From Rhizobium leguminosarum (GTDB lineage Bacteria > Pseudomonadota > Alphaproteobacteria > Rhizobiales > Rhizobiaceae), in the NCBI RefSeq assembly GCF_001652265.1, contig NZ_LWBS01000066.1, positions 62,001-126,000 of the forward strand: a DNA stretch of 64,000 nucleotides, written 5' to 3'. Each line of letters begins with the position of its first letter. The stretch's first letter is position 1. Positions 1 to 11,333 of this stretch are shown here, piece after piece. The notes under the pieces are model-generated. The model did no database searches. It was not told where the DNA came from and worked only from the letters and a program-made list of their open reading frames with translations. A program made the translations under genes and the position numbers.

Positions 1-1160
1 ACCGCGGTGTCGCCGGCATGGAGAAATTTATCGACGACCAGGGGCTGGCCGATCTCGCCTCCGTCGGCATGACCAGCGACCAGCCGCTCGAGCCGGTGCG
101 GCTATCAATCGACCTGCGCGTGCAGAACATCGTGCGGGACGCGGTCGTCAACGCCGTCAACAACTTCCAGTCCAAGGGCGCCGGTGCTGCGGTCATCGAC
201 GTGCATACGGGAGAAGTGCTGGCGATGGCATCGGCGCCGGATTTCGATCCGAACGATCCGCAGGAAGGCGCCAAGGAGGGTTGGCTCAACCGGATGACCA
301 ACGGCACCTTCGAAATGGGCTCGACATTCAAGACCTTTTCGCTGGCCATGGCGCTCGATAGCGGCAAGGTGAAGATGACCGACAGTTTCGATGCCAGCAA
401 ATCGATTTATATCGGCGGTTTCACCATCCACGATTTTCACGGGCAGCGCCGCTGGCTGACTGTTCCCGAGATTTTCCAATATTCTTCGAATATCGGTACG
501 GCGCGCGTCATCGACATCGTCGGCATCGATGCACAGAAGGACTATCTCACCAAGTTCGGCCTGTTGACGAAGATGCAGACCGAGCTGCCCGAAGTGAAGA
601 TGCCGAGCCAGCCGCGCGTTTGGAAGAAGATCAATTCGATCACGATTTCCTTCGGCCATGGCGTCTCGACGACGGCGCTGCAGACAGGGGTGGCGGCTGC
701 CGCTCTCGTCAACGGCGGCAAGCTGATCGAGCCGACATTCCTGCCGCGCACGCGCGAACAGGCCGATCAGATCGCCACGCAGGTGATCAAGAAGACCACC
801 AGCGACAATATCCGCTATCTCCTTGACTTCAACGGTTACAAGGGGTCCGGACGTGTCGCCCGTGTGCCGGGCTTTGCCGTCGGCAGCAAGACCGGCACGG
901 CCGACAAGGTGGTGAACGGCCGTTATTCGGCGACCCTGAATTTCAATTCCTTCATCGCCGCATTCCCGATCAACGATCCCAAATATGCCGTGATCACCTT
1001 CTGCGACGAGCCGAAGACCGGTGAGAAGGCCTATGGCGGAACAATCTCTGCCGGTACCGCGGGCCCGATCGCCCGCGAGATCATCAGTCGCGCGGCTCCC
1101 ATTCTCGGTATCGAGCCGAAATTCGGGGAGGGCGGATCGGCCTTGCTGGTGTCTTATTGA
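1..1160 (+). CDS. ftsI: Peptidoglycan D,D-transpeptidase FtsI (PBP3), 5' end missing
   Basis: Septal class B penicillin-binding protein that cross-links peptidoglycan in the divisome. The gene enters from the left edge (reading frame starts at base 3), so the membrane anchor and dimerisation domain are outside the window. The complete transpeptidase domain is visible: the SxxK nucleophile motif STFK is encoded at 321-332, the SxN motif (SSN) at 483-491 and the KTG motif at 888-896. It ends with TGA and is followed 66 bases later by murE, as expected for the dcw order. The first ATG seen (base 18) is internal, not the true start. Confidence 0.95.
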   Translation, partial: RGVAGMEKFIDDQGLADLASVGMTSDQPLEPVRLSIDLRVQNIVRDAVVNAVNNFQSKGAGAAVIDVHTGEVLAMASAPDFDPNDPQEGAKEGWLNRMTNGTFEMGSTFKTFSLAMALDSGKVKMTDSFDASKSIYIGGFTIHDFHGQRRWLTVPEIFQYSSNIGTARVIDIVGIDAQKDYLTKFGLLTKMQTELPEVKMPSQPRVWKKINSITISFGHGVSTTALQTGVAAAALVNGGKLIEPTFLPRTREQADQIATQVIKKTTSDNIRYLLDFNGYKGSGRVARVPGFAVGSKTGTADKVVNGRYSATLNFNSFIAAFPINDPKYAVITFCDEPKTGEKAYGGTISAGTAGPIAREIISRAAPILGIEPKFGEGGSALLVSY

Positions 1161-1226
1161 GTGTGAATGAATATCGACGCCGATTCGCGAGGGGTGAACC
1201 GGATTCAAGAGAGAAAAGTGCGTTCG

Positions 1227-2687
1227 ATGAAATTGCGAGACCTGGCCGGAGATCAGTTTCCGGAACTTGAAGCACAGCTCGAAGGCCCGGCAGGCTTGCT
1301 TGATATCTCAGGCCTGTCTTCGGACAGCCGCAAGGTGGCGCCGGGCAATGCTTTCGTCGCGGTCGCCGGCACCAAGGCGGACGGTGCGGGCTTCATCGTG
1401 GATGCCGCCGGCCGCGGCGCTGCCGTCGCGATCGCCTCCCAAGCCGTCGCTGCTTCGATCCCGGTGCTTGCGGTCAAAGAGCCGCGCCGATTCCTTTCCA
1501 TCGCCGCCGCGCGTTTCCACGGCAGGCAGCCCGATACTATGGTCGCCGTCACCGGCACCGCGGGCAAAACCTCCGTCGCTTCTTTCACCCGGCAGATCTG
1601 GGCGCATGCCGGCCACGCGGCCGCGATGATCGGCACGACGGGCGTCGTCTCGCCGACGCGCAACGAATATGGCTCGCTGACGACGCCCGATCCTGTGTCG
1701 CTGCATGCGCTGCTGGCGGAACTTGCCGAAGAAGGCGTGACGCATGCCGCGATGGAGGCCTCCAGCCACGGCCTCGACCAATGCCGGCTCGACGGCGTCA
1801 AGCTTGTGGCAGCCGCCTTCACCAATCTCGGCCGGGACCACATGGACTATCATCCCACGATCGAGGCCTATATGGCCGCCAAGATGCGGCTTTTCGATAC
1901 GCTGTTGCCGAAGGGATCGCCGGCGGTGATCTTCGCTGACGACCCGTGGTCGGCGCAGGCGATCAAGGCCGCGACCGATGCCGGTCACGACGTTCGTACC
2001 GTCGGGCGAAAGGGCAACTACCTCTCGTTGAAGCGCGTCGAGCACTTCCGCCACAAGCAAATGGCCGAGATCCATATCGGCGGCGAGATCTTCGAGGTGG
2101 ACATTCCGCTGGCCGGCGACTTTCAGGTGGCCAACGCGCTGGTCGCGGCGGGTCTTGCCATGTCGACCGGCGTTGAGGCGAAGGTTGCGATGGCCGCGCT
2201 CGAGAAGCTCGTCGGCGCGTCCGGCCGTCTCGAACTTGTCGGCCATACGAAAGACGGCGCGCTCGCTTATGTCGACTACGCCCACAAGCCGGACGCGCTG
2301 GAAAACGTGCTGGGCTCGGTCAGACCCTTCACCACCGGCCGCGTCATCGTCGTCTTCGGCTGCGGCGGCGACCGTGACCGCGGCAAGCGGCCGATCATGG
2401 GCGAAATCGCCTGCCGACTTGCCGACGTCGTCATCGTCACCGACGATAATCCGCGTTCGGAGGAGCCGGCCTCGATCCGGGCGGAGATCATGGCGGCAGC
2501 AAACTGCGCCGCGGAAATTGCCGATCGCGCCACGGCGATCCGCGCGGCAGTCGGCATGCTGAGATCCGGCGATACGCTGATCGTCGCCGGCAAGGGGCAT
2601 GAGGAAGGGCAGACGATCGGCGACGTCACCCTGCCGTTTTCCGATCATGCGGAGGTGCGCAAGGCCTTGGAGGACCTGAAATCTTGA
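1227..2687 (+). CDS. murE: UDP-N-acetylmuramoyl-L-alanyl-D-glutamate--2,6-diaminopimelate ligase MurE
   Basis: Cytoplasmic ATP-dependent ligase adding the third residue of the stem peptide. The 486-residue product starts [10 protein letters not shown]; an in-frame ATG at 1167 would add 20 residues with no family counterpart, so 1227 is preferred. The P-loop [10 protein letters not shown] lies near residues 107-116. The DNPRSEEP stretch (near residue 410) is the motif that selects meso-diaminopimelate over lysine, which fits a Gram-negative wall. Its TGA overlaps the TTG start of murF by 3 bases, so the two are likely translationally coupled. Confidence 0.95.
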   Translation: MKLRDLAGDQFPELEAQLEGPAGLLDISGLSSDSRKVAPGNAFVAVAGTKADGAGFIVDAAGRGAAVAIASQAVAASIPVLAVKEPRRFLSIAAARFHGRQPDTMVAVTGTAGKTSVASFTRQIWAHAGHAAAMIGTTGVVSPTRNEYGSLTTPDPVSLHALLAELAEEGVTHAAMEASSHGLDQCRLDGVKLVAAAFTNLGRDHMDYHPTIEAYMAAKMRLFDTLLPKGSPAVIFADDPWSAQAIKAATDAGHDVRTVGRKGNYLSLKRVEHFRHKQMAEIHIGGEIFEVDIPLAGDFQVANALVAAGLAMSTGVEAKVAMAALEKLVGASGRLELVGHTKDGALAYVDYAHKPDALENVLGSVRPFTTGRVIVVFGCGGDRDRGKRPIMGEIACRLADVVIVTDDNPRSEEPASIRAEIMAAANCAAEIADRATAIRAAVGMLRSGDTLIVAGKGHEEGQTIGDVTLPFSDHAEVRKALEDLKS

Positions 2688-4117
2688 GCTGGCTCTGGAC
2701 GACCGAAGACATGATCGCGGCGATGGCGGGGCGCCCCTTCGGCACTCCGCCCGAAGGCATCACCGGCATCTCCATCGACAGCCGCTCGATCGCCCCAGGC
2801 GAAGCCTTCTTCGCGATCAAGGGCGACCGTGTCGACGGTCACGACTACGCATCGATGGCGATGGCGAACGGTGCCTCCCTTCTCGTCGTCAGCGAGGCGA
2901 GGCTTCCCGCCATGGGTCGGCTGACAGTGCCGATGATTGTCGTGGAAGACGTGCTCGCGGCACTCGGCCGGCTTGGCCTTGCCTCGCGCGAGCGCTCAAA
3001 GGCCCAGATCATTGCGGTGACGGGATCTGTGGGAAAGACGACCACCAAGGAAATGCTGCGGCATGTGCTGTCGCCCTCCGGCAAGGTGCACGCCTCCGTC
3101 GCCTCCTTCAACAATCATTGGGGCGTGCCGCTGACGTTGGCACGCATGCCTGAGGATACGGATTACGGCGTCTTCGAAGTCGGAATGAACCACCCCGGCG
3201 AGATCCGGCCGCTGGTGGCGATGATTCGTCCCGATGTCGCCATCATCACGACGATCGCGCCGGCGCATCTCGGCAATTTCAAGAACATCAAGGAAATCGC
3301 CGCCGCCAAGGCCGAGATCTTCGAGAGGCTCAAACCCGGTGGGCATGTCGTGCTCAACCGCGATAACGACCAGTTCAATTTCCTCGACCGCACGGCGCAA
3401 TCGCACGGCATCGAGCATATCCATTCCTTCGGCCAGCATGCCAAAGCCGAATTCCGGCTCGCAGAATTCAATGGCTCCGACGAGAATTCGACGCTGTGGT
3501 TGACGATCGGCGGCGAGACGCTGGAAGTTGCGCTCGGCGCGCCGGGCCGCCATATCGCCGAGAATGCGCTCGCAGCGCTCGGCGTCGTCAGGATTGTCGG
3601 CGCCGATATGCAGAAGGCGATCGAAGCGCTTGCGACGCTGAAGGCGGAAAAGGGCAGGGGCAAGCGCCACCGGCTTTCGATCGGCGGCGGCAGCTTCACG
3701 CTGATCGACGAGAGCTACAATGCCAATCCGGCCTCGATGCGCGCGGCGATCGCGCTGCTGGCGGCTTCCGAGCCGACCGGCCGCGGACGCCGTATCGCCG
3801 TGCTCGGCGACATGCTTGAGATGGGCGACTATGCTCAGAAGGTCCATACCGACCTTGCGGTGCCGCTGCTTGCCGCCGGTATCGAACATGTCTGGCTGGC
3901 CGGAGCGGAAATGGCTGCGCTCAAGGAATCGTTGCCGGAAAGCGTCCATGTCGAATATCGCGAGAACACCAGCGAATTGACGGACTATGTATTGAACTCG
4001 GTCGCGCCAGGCGACGTGTTGATGGTGAAATCGTCTCTGGGCATCGGTTTCGGCAAGATCGTCGCCGCGCTCCTTGACAAGTTCCCGCCATTTGCCGACA
4101 CGCAACGCGAATATTGA
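2684..4117 (+). CDS. murF: UDP-N-acetylmuramoyl-tripeptide--D-alanyl-D-alanine ligase MurF
   Basis: Adds D-Ala-D-Ala to UDP-MurNAc-tripeptide, completing the pentapeptide precursor. The 477-residue product begins at a TTG that overlaps the murE stop (TTGA). The Mur ligase P-loop [14 protein letters not shown] lies near residues 108-121, followed by the central-domain stretch [14 protein letters not shown] and the C-terminal [14 protein letters not shown] motif, both typical of MurF. Length matches the family. It continues the dcw operon towards mraY, 22 bases downstream. Confidence 0.95.
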   Translation: MSWLWTTEDMIAAMAGRPFGTPPEGITGISIDSRSIAPGEAFFAIKGDRVDGHDYASMAMANGASLLVVSEARLPAMGRLTVPMIVVEDVLAALGRLGLASRERSKAQIIAVTGSVGKTTTKEMLRHVLSPSGKVHASVASFNNHWGVPLTLARMPEDTDYGVFEVGMNHPGEIRPLVAMIRPDVAIITTIAPAHLGNFKNIKEIAAAKAEIFERLKPGGHVVLNRDNDQFNFLDRTAQSHGIEHIHSFGQHAKAEFRLAEFNGSDENSTLWLTIGGETLEVALGAPGRHIAENALAALGVVRIVGADMQKAIEALATLKAEKGRGKRHRLSIGGGSFTLIDESYNANPASMRAAIALLAASEPTGRGRRIAVLGDMLEMGDYAQKVHTDLAVPLLAAGIEHVWLAGAEMAALKESLPESVHVEYRENTSELTDYVLNSVAPGDVLMVKSSLGIGFGKIVAALLDKFPPFADTQREY

Positions 4118-4139
4118 TCGGGTAAACAAGGGGCCCTGA

Positions 4140-5240
4140 ATGCTGATCTGGCTTGTCGAACTGTCGGAATATTTCAAATTTCTGAATCTGTTCAGATATA
4201 TTACCTTCCGCACGGGCGCCGCTCTCTTCACCTCAGCGCTGATCGTCTTCCTGTTCGGGCCGGCGATCATCAATTCGCTGCGAATCCGCCAAGGGAAGGG
4301 CCAGCCGATCCGCGCCGACGGGCCTCAGACGCATTTCAAGAAGGCCGGCACGCCGACCATGGGCGGGCTGATGATCCTCGCCGGCATCGTCGGCGCATCG
4401 TTGCTCTGGGCCGATCTTTCCAACGTCTATGTCGTCGCCACGCTGCTGGTGACGCTGGGCTTCGGCGCGATCGGCTTCTACGACGATTACCTTAAGGTCA
4501 CGAAGCAGAGCCATATGGGCTTTTCCGGCAAGGCGCGTCTCGGCATCGAATTCCTCATCGCCGGCATCGCCGTCTATTTCATGATGCGCACCGCCCTTGC
4601 CTCGGGGATTGCCGGCTCGACCTTCGGCTCCTCGATCGCCTTTCCCTTCTTCAAGGACTTCATGATCAATATCGGCATCATGTTCGTCGTCTTCGGCGGC
4701 TTCGTCATTGTCGGCGCCGGCAATGCCGTTAACCTGACGGACGGTCTCGACGGACTTGCCATCGTACCTGTGATGATCGCCGCCGCCTCCTTCGGCGTCA
4801 TCGCCTATCTCGCCGGCAACGTGGTGTTTGCGAACTACCTGCAGATCAATTTCGTGCCCGGCACCGGCGAGCTCGCCGTCGTGCTCGGCGCCGTCATCGG
4901 CGCCGGACTCGGCTTTCTCTGGTTCAACGCGCCGCCGGCCGCGATCTTCATGGGCGACACGGGGTCGCTGGCACTCGGCGGCACGATCGGCACCGTCGCC
5001 GTCGCTACCAAGCACGAGATCGTCATGGCGATCATCGGCGGCCTCTTCGTCATCGAGACGCTCTCCGTCATCATCCAGGTCGGCTTCTTCAAGATGACTG
5101 GGCGGCGCGTCTTCCTGATGGCGCCGATCCATCATCACTTCGAGAAGAAGGGCTGGACCGAGAGCCAGGTGGTGATCCGCTTCTGGATCGTTGCCGTCGG
5201 CCTTGCCATGCTCGGCCTTTCGACGCTGAAGCTTCGGTGA
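4140..5240 (+). CDS. mraY: Phospho-N-acetylmuramoyl-pentapeptide transferase MraY
   Basis: Integral membrane enzyme that transfers phospho-MurNAc-pentapeptide onto undecaprenyl phosphate to make lipid I. The 366-residue protein has about ten hydrophobic segments. Diagnostic motifs are visible: the acidic FYDDYLKV pair (near residue 118), [10 protein letters not shown] (near 198), [12 protein letters not shown] (near 276) and the histidine-rich [12 protein letters not shown] (near 330). It starts with ATG 22 bases after murF and is followed by murD after 7 bases. Confidence 0.96.
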   Translation: MLIWLVELSEYFKFLNLFRYITFRTGAALFTSALIVFLFGPAIINSLRIRQGKGQPIRADGPQTHFKKAGTPTMGGLMILAGIVGASLLWADLSNVYVVATLLVTLGFGAIGFYDDYLKVTKQSHMGFSGKARLGIEFLIAGIAVYFMMRTALASGIAGSTFGSSIAFPFFKDFMINIGIMFVVFGGFVIVGAGNAVNLTDGLDGLAIVPVMIAAASFGVIAYLAGNVVFANYLQINFVPGTGELAVVLGAVIGAGLGFLWFNAPPAAIFMGDTGSLALGGTIGTVAVATKHEIVMAIIGGLFVIETLSVIIQVGFFKMTGRRVFLMAPIHHHFEKKGWTESQVVIRFWIVAVGLAMLGLSTLKLR

Positions 5241-5247
5241 GGCGGCG

Positions 5248-6660
5248 ATGATCCCGGTCACGACGCTCAAGGACAGGAAGGTCGCGCTCTTCGGGCTCGG
5301 CGGCTCCGGCTTTGCCACCGCCCGGGCGCTGATATCAGGCGGTGCCGAGGTGACGGCCTGGGACGACAATCCCGACAGTGTCGCCAAGGCCGCGGCCGAA
5401 GGCATCAGGACGGAAGACCTGCACAGCATCGACTGGAGCCAGCAGGCGCTGTTCGTGCTGTCGCCCGGCGTGCCGCTCACCCATCCGAAGCCGCATTGGA
5501 CTGTCGATCTTGCCCGCGCGGCCGGCGTCGATATCGTCGGCGACGTCGAGCTCTTCGTGCGCGAGCGCCGCGCCCATGCGCCGGATTGCCCTTTCATCGC
5601 TATAACCGGCACCAACGGCAAGTCGACCACGACGGCGCTGATCGCCCATATCCTGAAATCCGCCGGCTACGACACGCAGCTCGGCGGCAATATCGGCACG
5701 GCGGTGCTGACGCTCGGTCCGCCGAAGGCCGAGCGCTATTACGTCGTCGAATGCTCCTCCTACCAGATCGATCTGGCGCCGACACTGGACCCTTCGGCCG
5801 GCATCCTGCTCAACCTGACGCCCGATCATCTCGACCGTCACGGCACAATGCAGCATTATGCCGATATCAAGGAAAGGCTGGTCGCCGGCAGCGATGTCGC
5901 GATCGTCGGCGTCGACGACAGCCATTCGGCGCTGATCGCCGACCGTGTCGAGCGGGCAGGCGTCAAGGTGGTCCGTATTTCGCGCCGCAATGTGCTGGCC
6001 GACGGCATTTATGCCGAGGGCACCAAACTCATCCAGGCTGCCGGCGGCGCCATGCTGCCTTTCGTCGATCTCGACGGCATCCAGACGCTGCGCGGCAGCC
6101 ACAATGCGCAGAACGCAGCTGCAGCCGTCGCTGCCTGCCTCGCCGTCGGGGTTTCCGCCGAAGACATCCGCGCCGGCCTTGCCTTGTTCCCCGGACTGAA
6201 GCACCGCATGCAGCCGGTCGGGCTGCGTGGCCGCGTCGTTTTCGTCAACGATTCCAAGGCGACCAATGCCGATGCCGCAGCGCCGGCTCTTTCGAGCTAT
6301 GATCGCATCTATTGGATCGCCGGCGGCCTGCCGAAGGCTGGCGGGATCACGACGCTCGCTCCCTATTTTCCGCGCATCGCCAAGGCCTATCTGATCGGCG
6401 AGGCGGCGGCGGAATTCGCCGCGACGCTCGGCGAGGCTGTTCCTTACGAAATATCGGACACGCTGGAGCGCGCCGTCGCGCATGCGGCCGCCGATGCCGA
6501 ACGCGACGAGAGCGCCGCTTCGACCGTGATGTTATCCCCGGCTTGCGCAAGCTTCGACCAGTATAAGAATTTCGAAGTCAGGGGCGAAGCCTTCATCGGC
6601 CACGTGGCGGCGCTTGACGGGATTGCGATGCTGATCGGTCCGGCAACAGGAGAGAAATGA
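5248..6660 (+). CDS. murD: UDP-N-acetylmuramoylalanine--D-glutamate ligase MurD
   Basis: Cytoplasmic ATP-dependent ligase that adds D-glutamate to UDP-MurNAc-L-Ala. The 470-residue product has an N-terminal Rossmann-like UDP-binding domain ([16 protein letters not shown]), the P-loop [15 protein letters not shown] near residues 118-132, the central [13 protein letters not shown] stretch, and the C-terminal domain with [15 protein letters not shown] start 7 bases after mraY; its TGA ends one base before the ftsW ATG. Confidence 0.95.
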   Translation: MIPVTTLKDRKVALFGLGGSGFATARALISGGAEVTAWDDNPDSVAKAAAEGIRTEDLHSIDWSQQALFVLSPGVPLTHPKPHWTVDLARAAGVDIVGDVELFVRERRAHAPDCPFIAITGTNGKSTTTALIAHILKSAGYDTQLGGNIGTAVLTLGPPKAERYYVVECSSYQIDLAPTLDPSAGILLNLTPDHLDRHGTMQHYADIKERLVAGSDVAIVGVDDSHSALIADRVERAGVKVVRISRRNVLADGIYAEGTKLIQAAGGAMLPFVDLDGIQTLRGSHNAQNAAAAVAACLAVGVSAEDIRAGLALFPGLKHRMQPVGLRGRVVFVNDSKATNADAAAPALSSYDRIYWIAGGLPKAGGITTLAPYFPRIAKAYLIGEAAAEFAATLGEAVPYEISDTLERAVAHAAADAERDESAASTVMLSPACASFDQYKNFEVRGEAFIGHVAALDGIAMLIGPATGEK

Positions 6661-6661
6661 C

Positions 6662-7816
6662 ATGGTAAGCCGCGCGGAACGTGGGCCTCTGGCCGATTGG
6701 TTCTGGACCATCGACCGCTTCTTCCTGGCAATGTTCATCTTCCTGATGGGCATCGGCTTCATGCTGTCGTTTGCGGCATCTCCTGCGGTCGCCGAGCGCA
6801 TCGGGCTGGAGCCCTTCCACTTCGTCAAGCGCCATGCCGCCTTCATGATCCCTTCGATCGGCGTCATGCTCGGGCTGTCGTTCCTGACACCGCGCCAGGT
6901 GCGGCGCACCGCGATCCTGATCCTGATCATCTCGGTCGCCATGATGGTGCTGGTGCTGTTCGTCGGGCAGGAGGTCAAGGGCGGCAGGCGCTGGATCTGG
7001 ATCGCCGGCCTTTCCATCCAGCCGTCGGAATTCATGAAGCCCGCCTTCGTCGTCGTCTGCGCCTGGCTGTTTGCCGAACATGCCCGCCAGCCGGAGATCC
7101 CCGGCAATCTCTTTGCCATCATCCTGTTCGGCATCGTCGCGGCCCTTCTCATCGCGCAGCCGGACCTCGGCCAGACCATCCTGACCACGGCCGTCTGGGG
7201 CGGGATGTTCTTCATGGCCGGCATGCCGTGGATCTGGATCATGCTGCTCGGCATCGGCGGCGCCGGCGGCCTGCTCGGCGCCTATTACGTCTTTCCGCAC
7301 GTTGCGCTGCGCATAGACAAGTTCATGACCGGCGAGGGCGATACTTTCCAGATCGATACTGCGCGCGAGGCGATCATCCGCGGCAGCTGGTTCGGCCAGG
7401 GACCGGGCGAAGGCATCGTCAAGCGCATCATCCCGGATGCGCATACCGACTTCATCTTCTCGGTCGCGGCCGAAGAGTTCGGCATTGTCTTCTGCATGGC
7501 GCTCGTCGCGCTGTTTACCGTGCTGGTGCTGCGCGGCCTCTCGCATGCCTATCGCGAGCGCAACGACTTCAACCGCTTCGCCGTCGCCGGCCTGGTGCTG
7601 CAGATGGGCATCCAGTCGATCATCAATATCGGCGTCAATCTCGAACTGCTGCCGGCGAAGGGCATGACGCTGCCGCTGATTTCTTATGGCGGCTCGTCTA
7701 TGGTGGCGATCTGCGTCACCGCTGGCTTCATTCTGGCGCTGACGCGCCATCGACCGGAAAAACGCGCGCAGGACCGGAGCCTCTTCCGCGTCCCGCACGG
7801 CATGCCGGCGGAGTAG
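6662..7816 (+). CDS. ftsW: Septal peptidoglycan glycosyltransferase FtsW (SEDS family)
   Basis: SEDS-family membrane polymerase that works with FtsI at the division septum to polymerise lipid II glycan strands. The 384-residue protein has about ten hydrophobic segments and the SEDS signatures IQPSEFMKPAFV (near residue 120), the acidic extracytoplasmic loop following the conserved GPGEG stretch, and ISYGGSSMVA near the C terminus. It begins one base after the murD stop and lies 6 bases before murG. Confidence 0.95.
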   Translation: MVSRAERGPLADWFWTIDRFFLAMFIFLMGIGFMLSFAASPAVAERIGLEPFHFVKRHAAFMIPSIGVMLGLSFLTPRQVRRTAILILIISVAMMVLVLFVGQEVKGGRRWIWIAGLSIQPSEFMKPAFVVVCAWLFAEHARQPEIPGNLFAIILFGIVAALLIAQPDLGQTILTTAVWGGMFFMAGMPWIWIMLLGIGGAGGLLGAYYVFPHVALRIDKFMTGEGDTFQIDTAREAIIRGSWFGQGPGEGIVKRIIPDAHTDFIFSVAAEEFGIVFCMALVALFTVLVLRGLSHAYRERNDFNRFAVAGLVLQMGIQSIINIGVNLELLPAKGMTLPLISYGGSSMVAICVTAGFILALTRHRPEKRAQDRSLFRVPHGMPAE

Positions 7817-7822
7817 GAGACC

Positions 7823-8947
7823 ATGAGCAAAGGCATCGTGCTGCTTGCCGCCGGGGGAACCGGCGGCCATGTGTTCCCGGCGGAGGCTTTGGCCTTCAAG
7901 CTGAAGGAGCGCGGCTATTCGGTGCATCTCGTCACAGACAGCCGGGCCGAGCGCTATGCTGGCAAGTTCCCGGCCGAGGAGATTCATGTCGTGGCGTCGG
8001 CGACGATAGGCTCGAAGAACCCGATCGCTGTCGCCCGATCGCTGTGGACACTCTGGAGCGGCATGCGGGCGGCAAAGAAGCTGATCCTGAGGCTGCGGCC
8101 CGTTATCGTCGTCGGTTTCGGCGGTTATCCCACTGTGCCGCCGCTGCTTGCCGCCACCCGGCTCGGCGTGCCCTCGATGATCCACGAGCAGAATGCGGTG
8201 ATGGGGCGCGCCAACAAGGCCTTGGCAACCCGCGTGCAGGCCATTGCCGGCGGCTTCCTGCCGGAGGGGGGCGCTGCCTTTCCAGACAAGACGGTGACGA
8301 CAGGCAATCCGGTCCGGCCGGCGATCATCGCCGCAGCCGAGGTGCCTTACACGCCGTCGCATCCGGGTGAGGCCTTCAACCTCGTCGTCTTCGGCGGCAG
8401 CCAAGGCGCGCAATATTTCTCCAAGGCGCTGCCGACGGCGATCAGCCTGCTCGACGATACGCTTCGCGTGCGTCTGCGCATCACCCAGCAGGTGCGTCCT
8501 GAGGACATGGAGATGGTCAGCGGCTGCGTCGCCAAGCTGGAGATGGGAGCCGACATCGCACCCTTCTTTACCGACATGGCCGAGAGGCTGGCGAGGGCGC
8601 ATCTCGTCATCTGCCGTTCGGGCGCCTCGACGGTTTCGGAAATCTCCGTCATCGGCCGGCCTGCCGTGCTCGTGCCTTACCCGCACGCTCTCGATCACGA
8701 CCAGGCGGCGAATGCGGCGGCACTCGCTGCGACCGGCGGGGCGAAAGTGATCGCCCAGTCGGAGCTATCGCCGGAGAAGATCGCGGCGATCCTGACGGCT
8801 GTCATGAATGATCCGGAAAAGCTTTCGCACATGGCGGCGGCGGCGAAACTCGCCGGGAAACCCGATGCCGCGAACTTGCTTGCCGACATGGTTGAGGCTA
8901 TTGCCGCCAGACGTACAATTGCGGAATTCAAGAGGACACGCGCATGA
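7823..8947 (+). CDS. murG: UDP-GlcNAc:undecaprenyl-PP-MurNAc-pentapeptide GlcNAc transferase MurG
   Basis: Peripheral membrane GT28 glycosyltransferase converting lipid I to lipid II. The 374-residue product carries the N-terminal glycine-rich loop [16 protein letters not shown] (near residues 8-23), the second conserved segment [12 protein letters not shown] (near 122) and the C-domain glycine loop [11 protein letters not shown] (near 188), plus the donor-binding [12 protein letters not shown]. Its stop codon overlaps the murC ATG by 4 bases (ATGA), indicating coupling. Confidence 0.96.
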   Translation: MSKGIVLLAAGGTGGHVFPAEALAFKLKERGYSVHLVTDSRAERYAGKFPAEEIHVVASATIGSKNPIAVARSLWTLWSGMRAAKKLILRLRPVIVVGFGGYPTVPPLLAATRLGVPSMIHEQNAVMGRANKALATRVQAIAGGFLPEGGAAFPDKTVTTGNPVRPAIIAAAEVPYTPSHPGEAFNLVVFGGSQGAQYFSKALPTAISLLDDTLRVRLRITQQVRPEDMEMVSGCVAKLEMGADIAPFFTDMAERLARAHLVICRSGASTVSEISVIGRPAVLVPYPHALDHDQAANAAALAATGGAKVIAQSELSPEKIAAILTAVMNDPEKLSHMAAAAKLAGKPDAANLLADMVEAIAARRTIAEFKRTRA

Positions 8948-10359
8948 AACTGCCGAAGACGATCGGTCTCGTCCATTTCATCGGCATCGGCGGCATCGGT
9001 ATGAGCGGCATTGCCGAGGTGCTGCACAATCTCGGCCACAAGGTGCAGGGATCGGACCAGGCCGACAGCGCCAATGTCCAGCGCCTGCGCGACAAGGGCA
9101 TCGAGGTGTTCGTCGGTCACCGGGCCGAAAACCTGGGTGACGCCGAAGTCGTCGTCGTCTCGACGGCGATCAAGAAGAGCAATCCGGAGCTCATCGCCGC
9201 GCGCGAAAAGCTGCTGCCGGTGGTGCGCCGTGCCGAAATGCTGGCCGAGCTGATGCGCTTCCGCAATGCGATCGCCATCGGCGGCACGCATGGCAAGACG
9301 ACGACCACCTCGCTGGTCGCCGCGCTGCTCGAAGCCGGCGGGCTCGACCCGACCGTCATCAATGGCGGCATCATCAATGCCTACGGCACCAATGCCCGCA
9401 TGGGCGAGGGCGAGTGGATGGTGGTCGAGGCCGATGAATCGGACGGCACCTTCCTGAAACTTCCGGCCGATGTCGCCGTCATCACCAATATCGACCCGGA
9501 ACATCTCGACCATTACGGCAATTTTGACGCTGTGCGCGCCGCCTTCCGGCAATTCGTCGAGAATGTGCCGTTCTACGGCTTCGGCGTCATGTGCCTCGAC
9601 CATCCCGAGGTGCAGTCGCTGGTCGGCCGCATCGAGGACCGCAAGATCATCACCTATGGCGAAAACCCGCAGGCCGACGTGCGTTTCATGAATGTGCGCA
9701 TCGACGGCACGCGCTCGATCTTTGACGTCGAAATCCGTCGCCGCCGCACCGGCCAGGTTATCGAGCTCAAGGGGCTGGTCATGCCGATGCCGGGGCGCCA
9801 TAATATTTCCAACGCAACGGCGGCGATCGCCGTTGCCAACCGGCTCGGCATATCGAGCGCAGATATCGCCAAGGGGCTTGCCTCCTTCGGTGGCGTCAAG
9901 CGCCGTTTTACGCTGACCGGCGAATGGAACGGCGTGCAGATATTCGACGATTACGGCCACCATCCCGTCGAGATCAAGGCAGTGCTGCGCGCCGCCCGAG
10001 AATCCTGCAAGGGGCGTGTCATCGCCGTCCACCAACCGCATCGCTTTAGCCGTCTTGCGAGCCTGTTTGAGGAATTCGCCGCCTGCTTCAACGATGCCGA
10101 CAGCATTTTCCTGGCACCCGTCTATGCGGCGGGTGAGGATCCGATCGAGGGTATCGATTCCGTGTCGCTGGTCTCGCGCATCAAATCCGGCGGCCATCGC
10201 GACGCCCGCTTTCTAAGCTCGGCGGAGCTTTTGCCGCAGATGGTCGCGGAGGTTGCAAAGCCTGGCGATTTCGTGGTTCTGTTGGGGGCTGGGAGCATCA
10301 CATCCTGGGCGGCGGCGCTGCCCAAGCAACTGGAAGGCCTATCGGGAAAGTCCGTATGA
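8944..10359 (+). CDS. murC: UDP-N-acetylmuramate--L-alanine ligase MurC
   Basis: Adds L-alanine to UDP-MurNAc, the first amino-acid step of the stem peptide. The 471-residue product starts with the dinucleotide-like loop [17 protein letters not shown], has the P-loop [13 protein letters not shown] near residues 114-126 and the DEHLDHYG-like stretch [13 protein letters not shown] near 185. The conserved [10 protein letters not shown] motif lies near 338. It overlaps murG upstream and murB downstream by 4 bases each. Confidence 0.96.
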   Translation: MKLPKTIGLVHFIGIGGIGMSGIAEVLHNLGHKVQGSDQADSANVQRLRDKGIEVFVGHRAENLGDAEVVVVSTAIKKSNPELIAAREKLLPVVRRAEMLAELMRFRNAIAIGGTHGKTTTTSLVAALLEAGGLDPTVINGGIINAYGTNARMGEGEWMVVEADESDGTFLKLPADVAVITNIDPEHLDHYGNFDAVRAAFRQFVENVPFYGFGVMCLDHPEVQSLVGRIEDRKIITYGENPQADVRFMNVRIDGTRSIFDVEIRRRRTGQVIELKGLVMPMPGRHNISNATAAIAVANRLGISSADIAKGLASFGGVKRRFTLTGEWNGVQIFDDYGHHPVEIKAVLRAARESCKGRVIAVHQPHRFSRLASLFEEFAACFNDADSIFLAPVYAAGEDPIEGIDSVSLVSRIKSGGHRDARFLSSAELLPQMVAEVAKPGDFVVLLGAGSITSWAAALPKQLEGLSGKSV

Positions 10360-11330
10360 AACAGGTGAATGGGGAAAAGCTTCTCGCGTCTCTCGGAGAC
10401 GGTGTAAAGGATATCCGCGGCCGTATCACGCCGGATGCCCCTATGGACCGTGTCACCTGGTTCAGGGCTGGCGGTCTGGCCGAGTTGATGTTCCAGCCGC
10501 ATGACATCGACGATCTCGTCGCCTTCCTGAAGATATTGCCGGAAGAGGTGCCGCTGACGGTGGTCGGCGTCGGCTCCAACATCCTGGTACGCGACGGCGG
10601 CATTCCCGGCGTCGTGCTGCGCCTGTCGGCCAAGGGGTTCGGCTTCGTCGAGCTTGCCGGCGAAAACCGGATTCTCGCCGGCGCCATCTGCCCTGATAAA
10701 CATGTGGCGGCGATGGCGATGGACAACGGCATCGGCGGCTTCCATTTCCTCTACGGCATTCCCGGCGGCATCGGCGGCGCGGCGCGCATGAATGCCGGGG
10801 CCAACGGCGTGGAGACGCGCGAGCGGCTGATCGAAGTCCATGCGGTCGACCGCAAGGGCGACAAGCATGTGCTTTCCAATGCCGAGATGGGCTACTCCTA
10901 CCGGCATTCGACCGCATCGACAGATCTGATCTTCACCTCCGTGCTGTTCGAGGGCTATCCGGAAGAGCGCGCGCAGATCCGCGCCGAGATGGACGCCGTG
11001 CGCAATCACCGCGAGACGGTGCAGCCGGTGCGCGAAAAGACCGGCGGCTCAACCTTCAAGAACCCGACCGGCCATTCGGCCTGGAAACTGATCGACGAGG
11101 CAGGCTGCCGCGGCCTCGTCATCGGCGGAGCGCAGATGTCGTCGCTTCACTGCAACTTCATGATCAACATGGGGCAGGCAACCGGCTACGACCTCGAATA
11201 TCTCGGGGAACAGGTGCGTCGCGAGGTCTTCGAAAAAGACGGCATCAAGCTCGAATGGGAAATCAAACGCCTCGGCGTCTTCATGCCCGGCCGCGAAGTG
11301 CGTCCGTTCCACGGCGTGACGAGCGAGTAA
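10356..11330 (+). CDS. murB: UDP-N-acetylenolpyruvoylglucosamine reductase MurB
   Basis: FAD- and NADPH-dependent reductase that completes UDP-MurNAc synthesis. The 324-residue product has the FAD-binding segment [13 protein letters not shown] (near residues 71-83), [18 protein letters not shown] (near 133-150) and the catalytic serine in [10 protein letters not shown] (near 227-236). It is the last gene of the first dcw segment here; the gene that usually follows (ddl) is displaced about 9 kb to the right. A convergent epimerase gene ends 3 bases downstream. Confidence 0.95.
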   Translation: MKQVNGEKLLASLGDGVKDIRGRITPDAPMDRVTWFRAGGLAELMFQPHDIDDLVAFLKILPEEVPLTVVGVGSNILVRDGGIPGVVLRLSAKGFGFVELAGENRILAGAICPDKHVAAMAMDNGIGGFHFLYGIPGGIGGAARMNAGANGVETRERLIEVHAVDRKGDKHVLSNAEMGYSYRHSTASTDLIFTSVLFEGYPEERAQIRAEMDAVRNHRETVQPVREKTGGSTFKNPTGHSAWKLIDEAGCRGLVIGGAQMSSLHCNFMINMGQATGYDLEYLGEQVRREVFEKDGIKLEWEIKRLGVFMPGREVRPFHGVTSE

Positions 11331-11333
11331 CGG

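Noticed and set aside
105..1208. Long minus-strand open frame opposite ftsI
   Set aside because: Shadow of ftsI; composition is low-complexity Arg/His-rich and no family resemblance.
6593..8698. 701-residue minus-strand open frame opposite ftsW and murG
   Set aside because: Opposite-strand shadow of two certain genes in GC-rich DNA; the sequence is charged and patternless.
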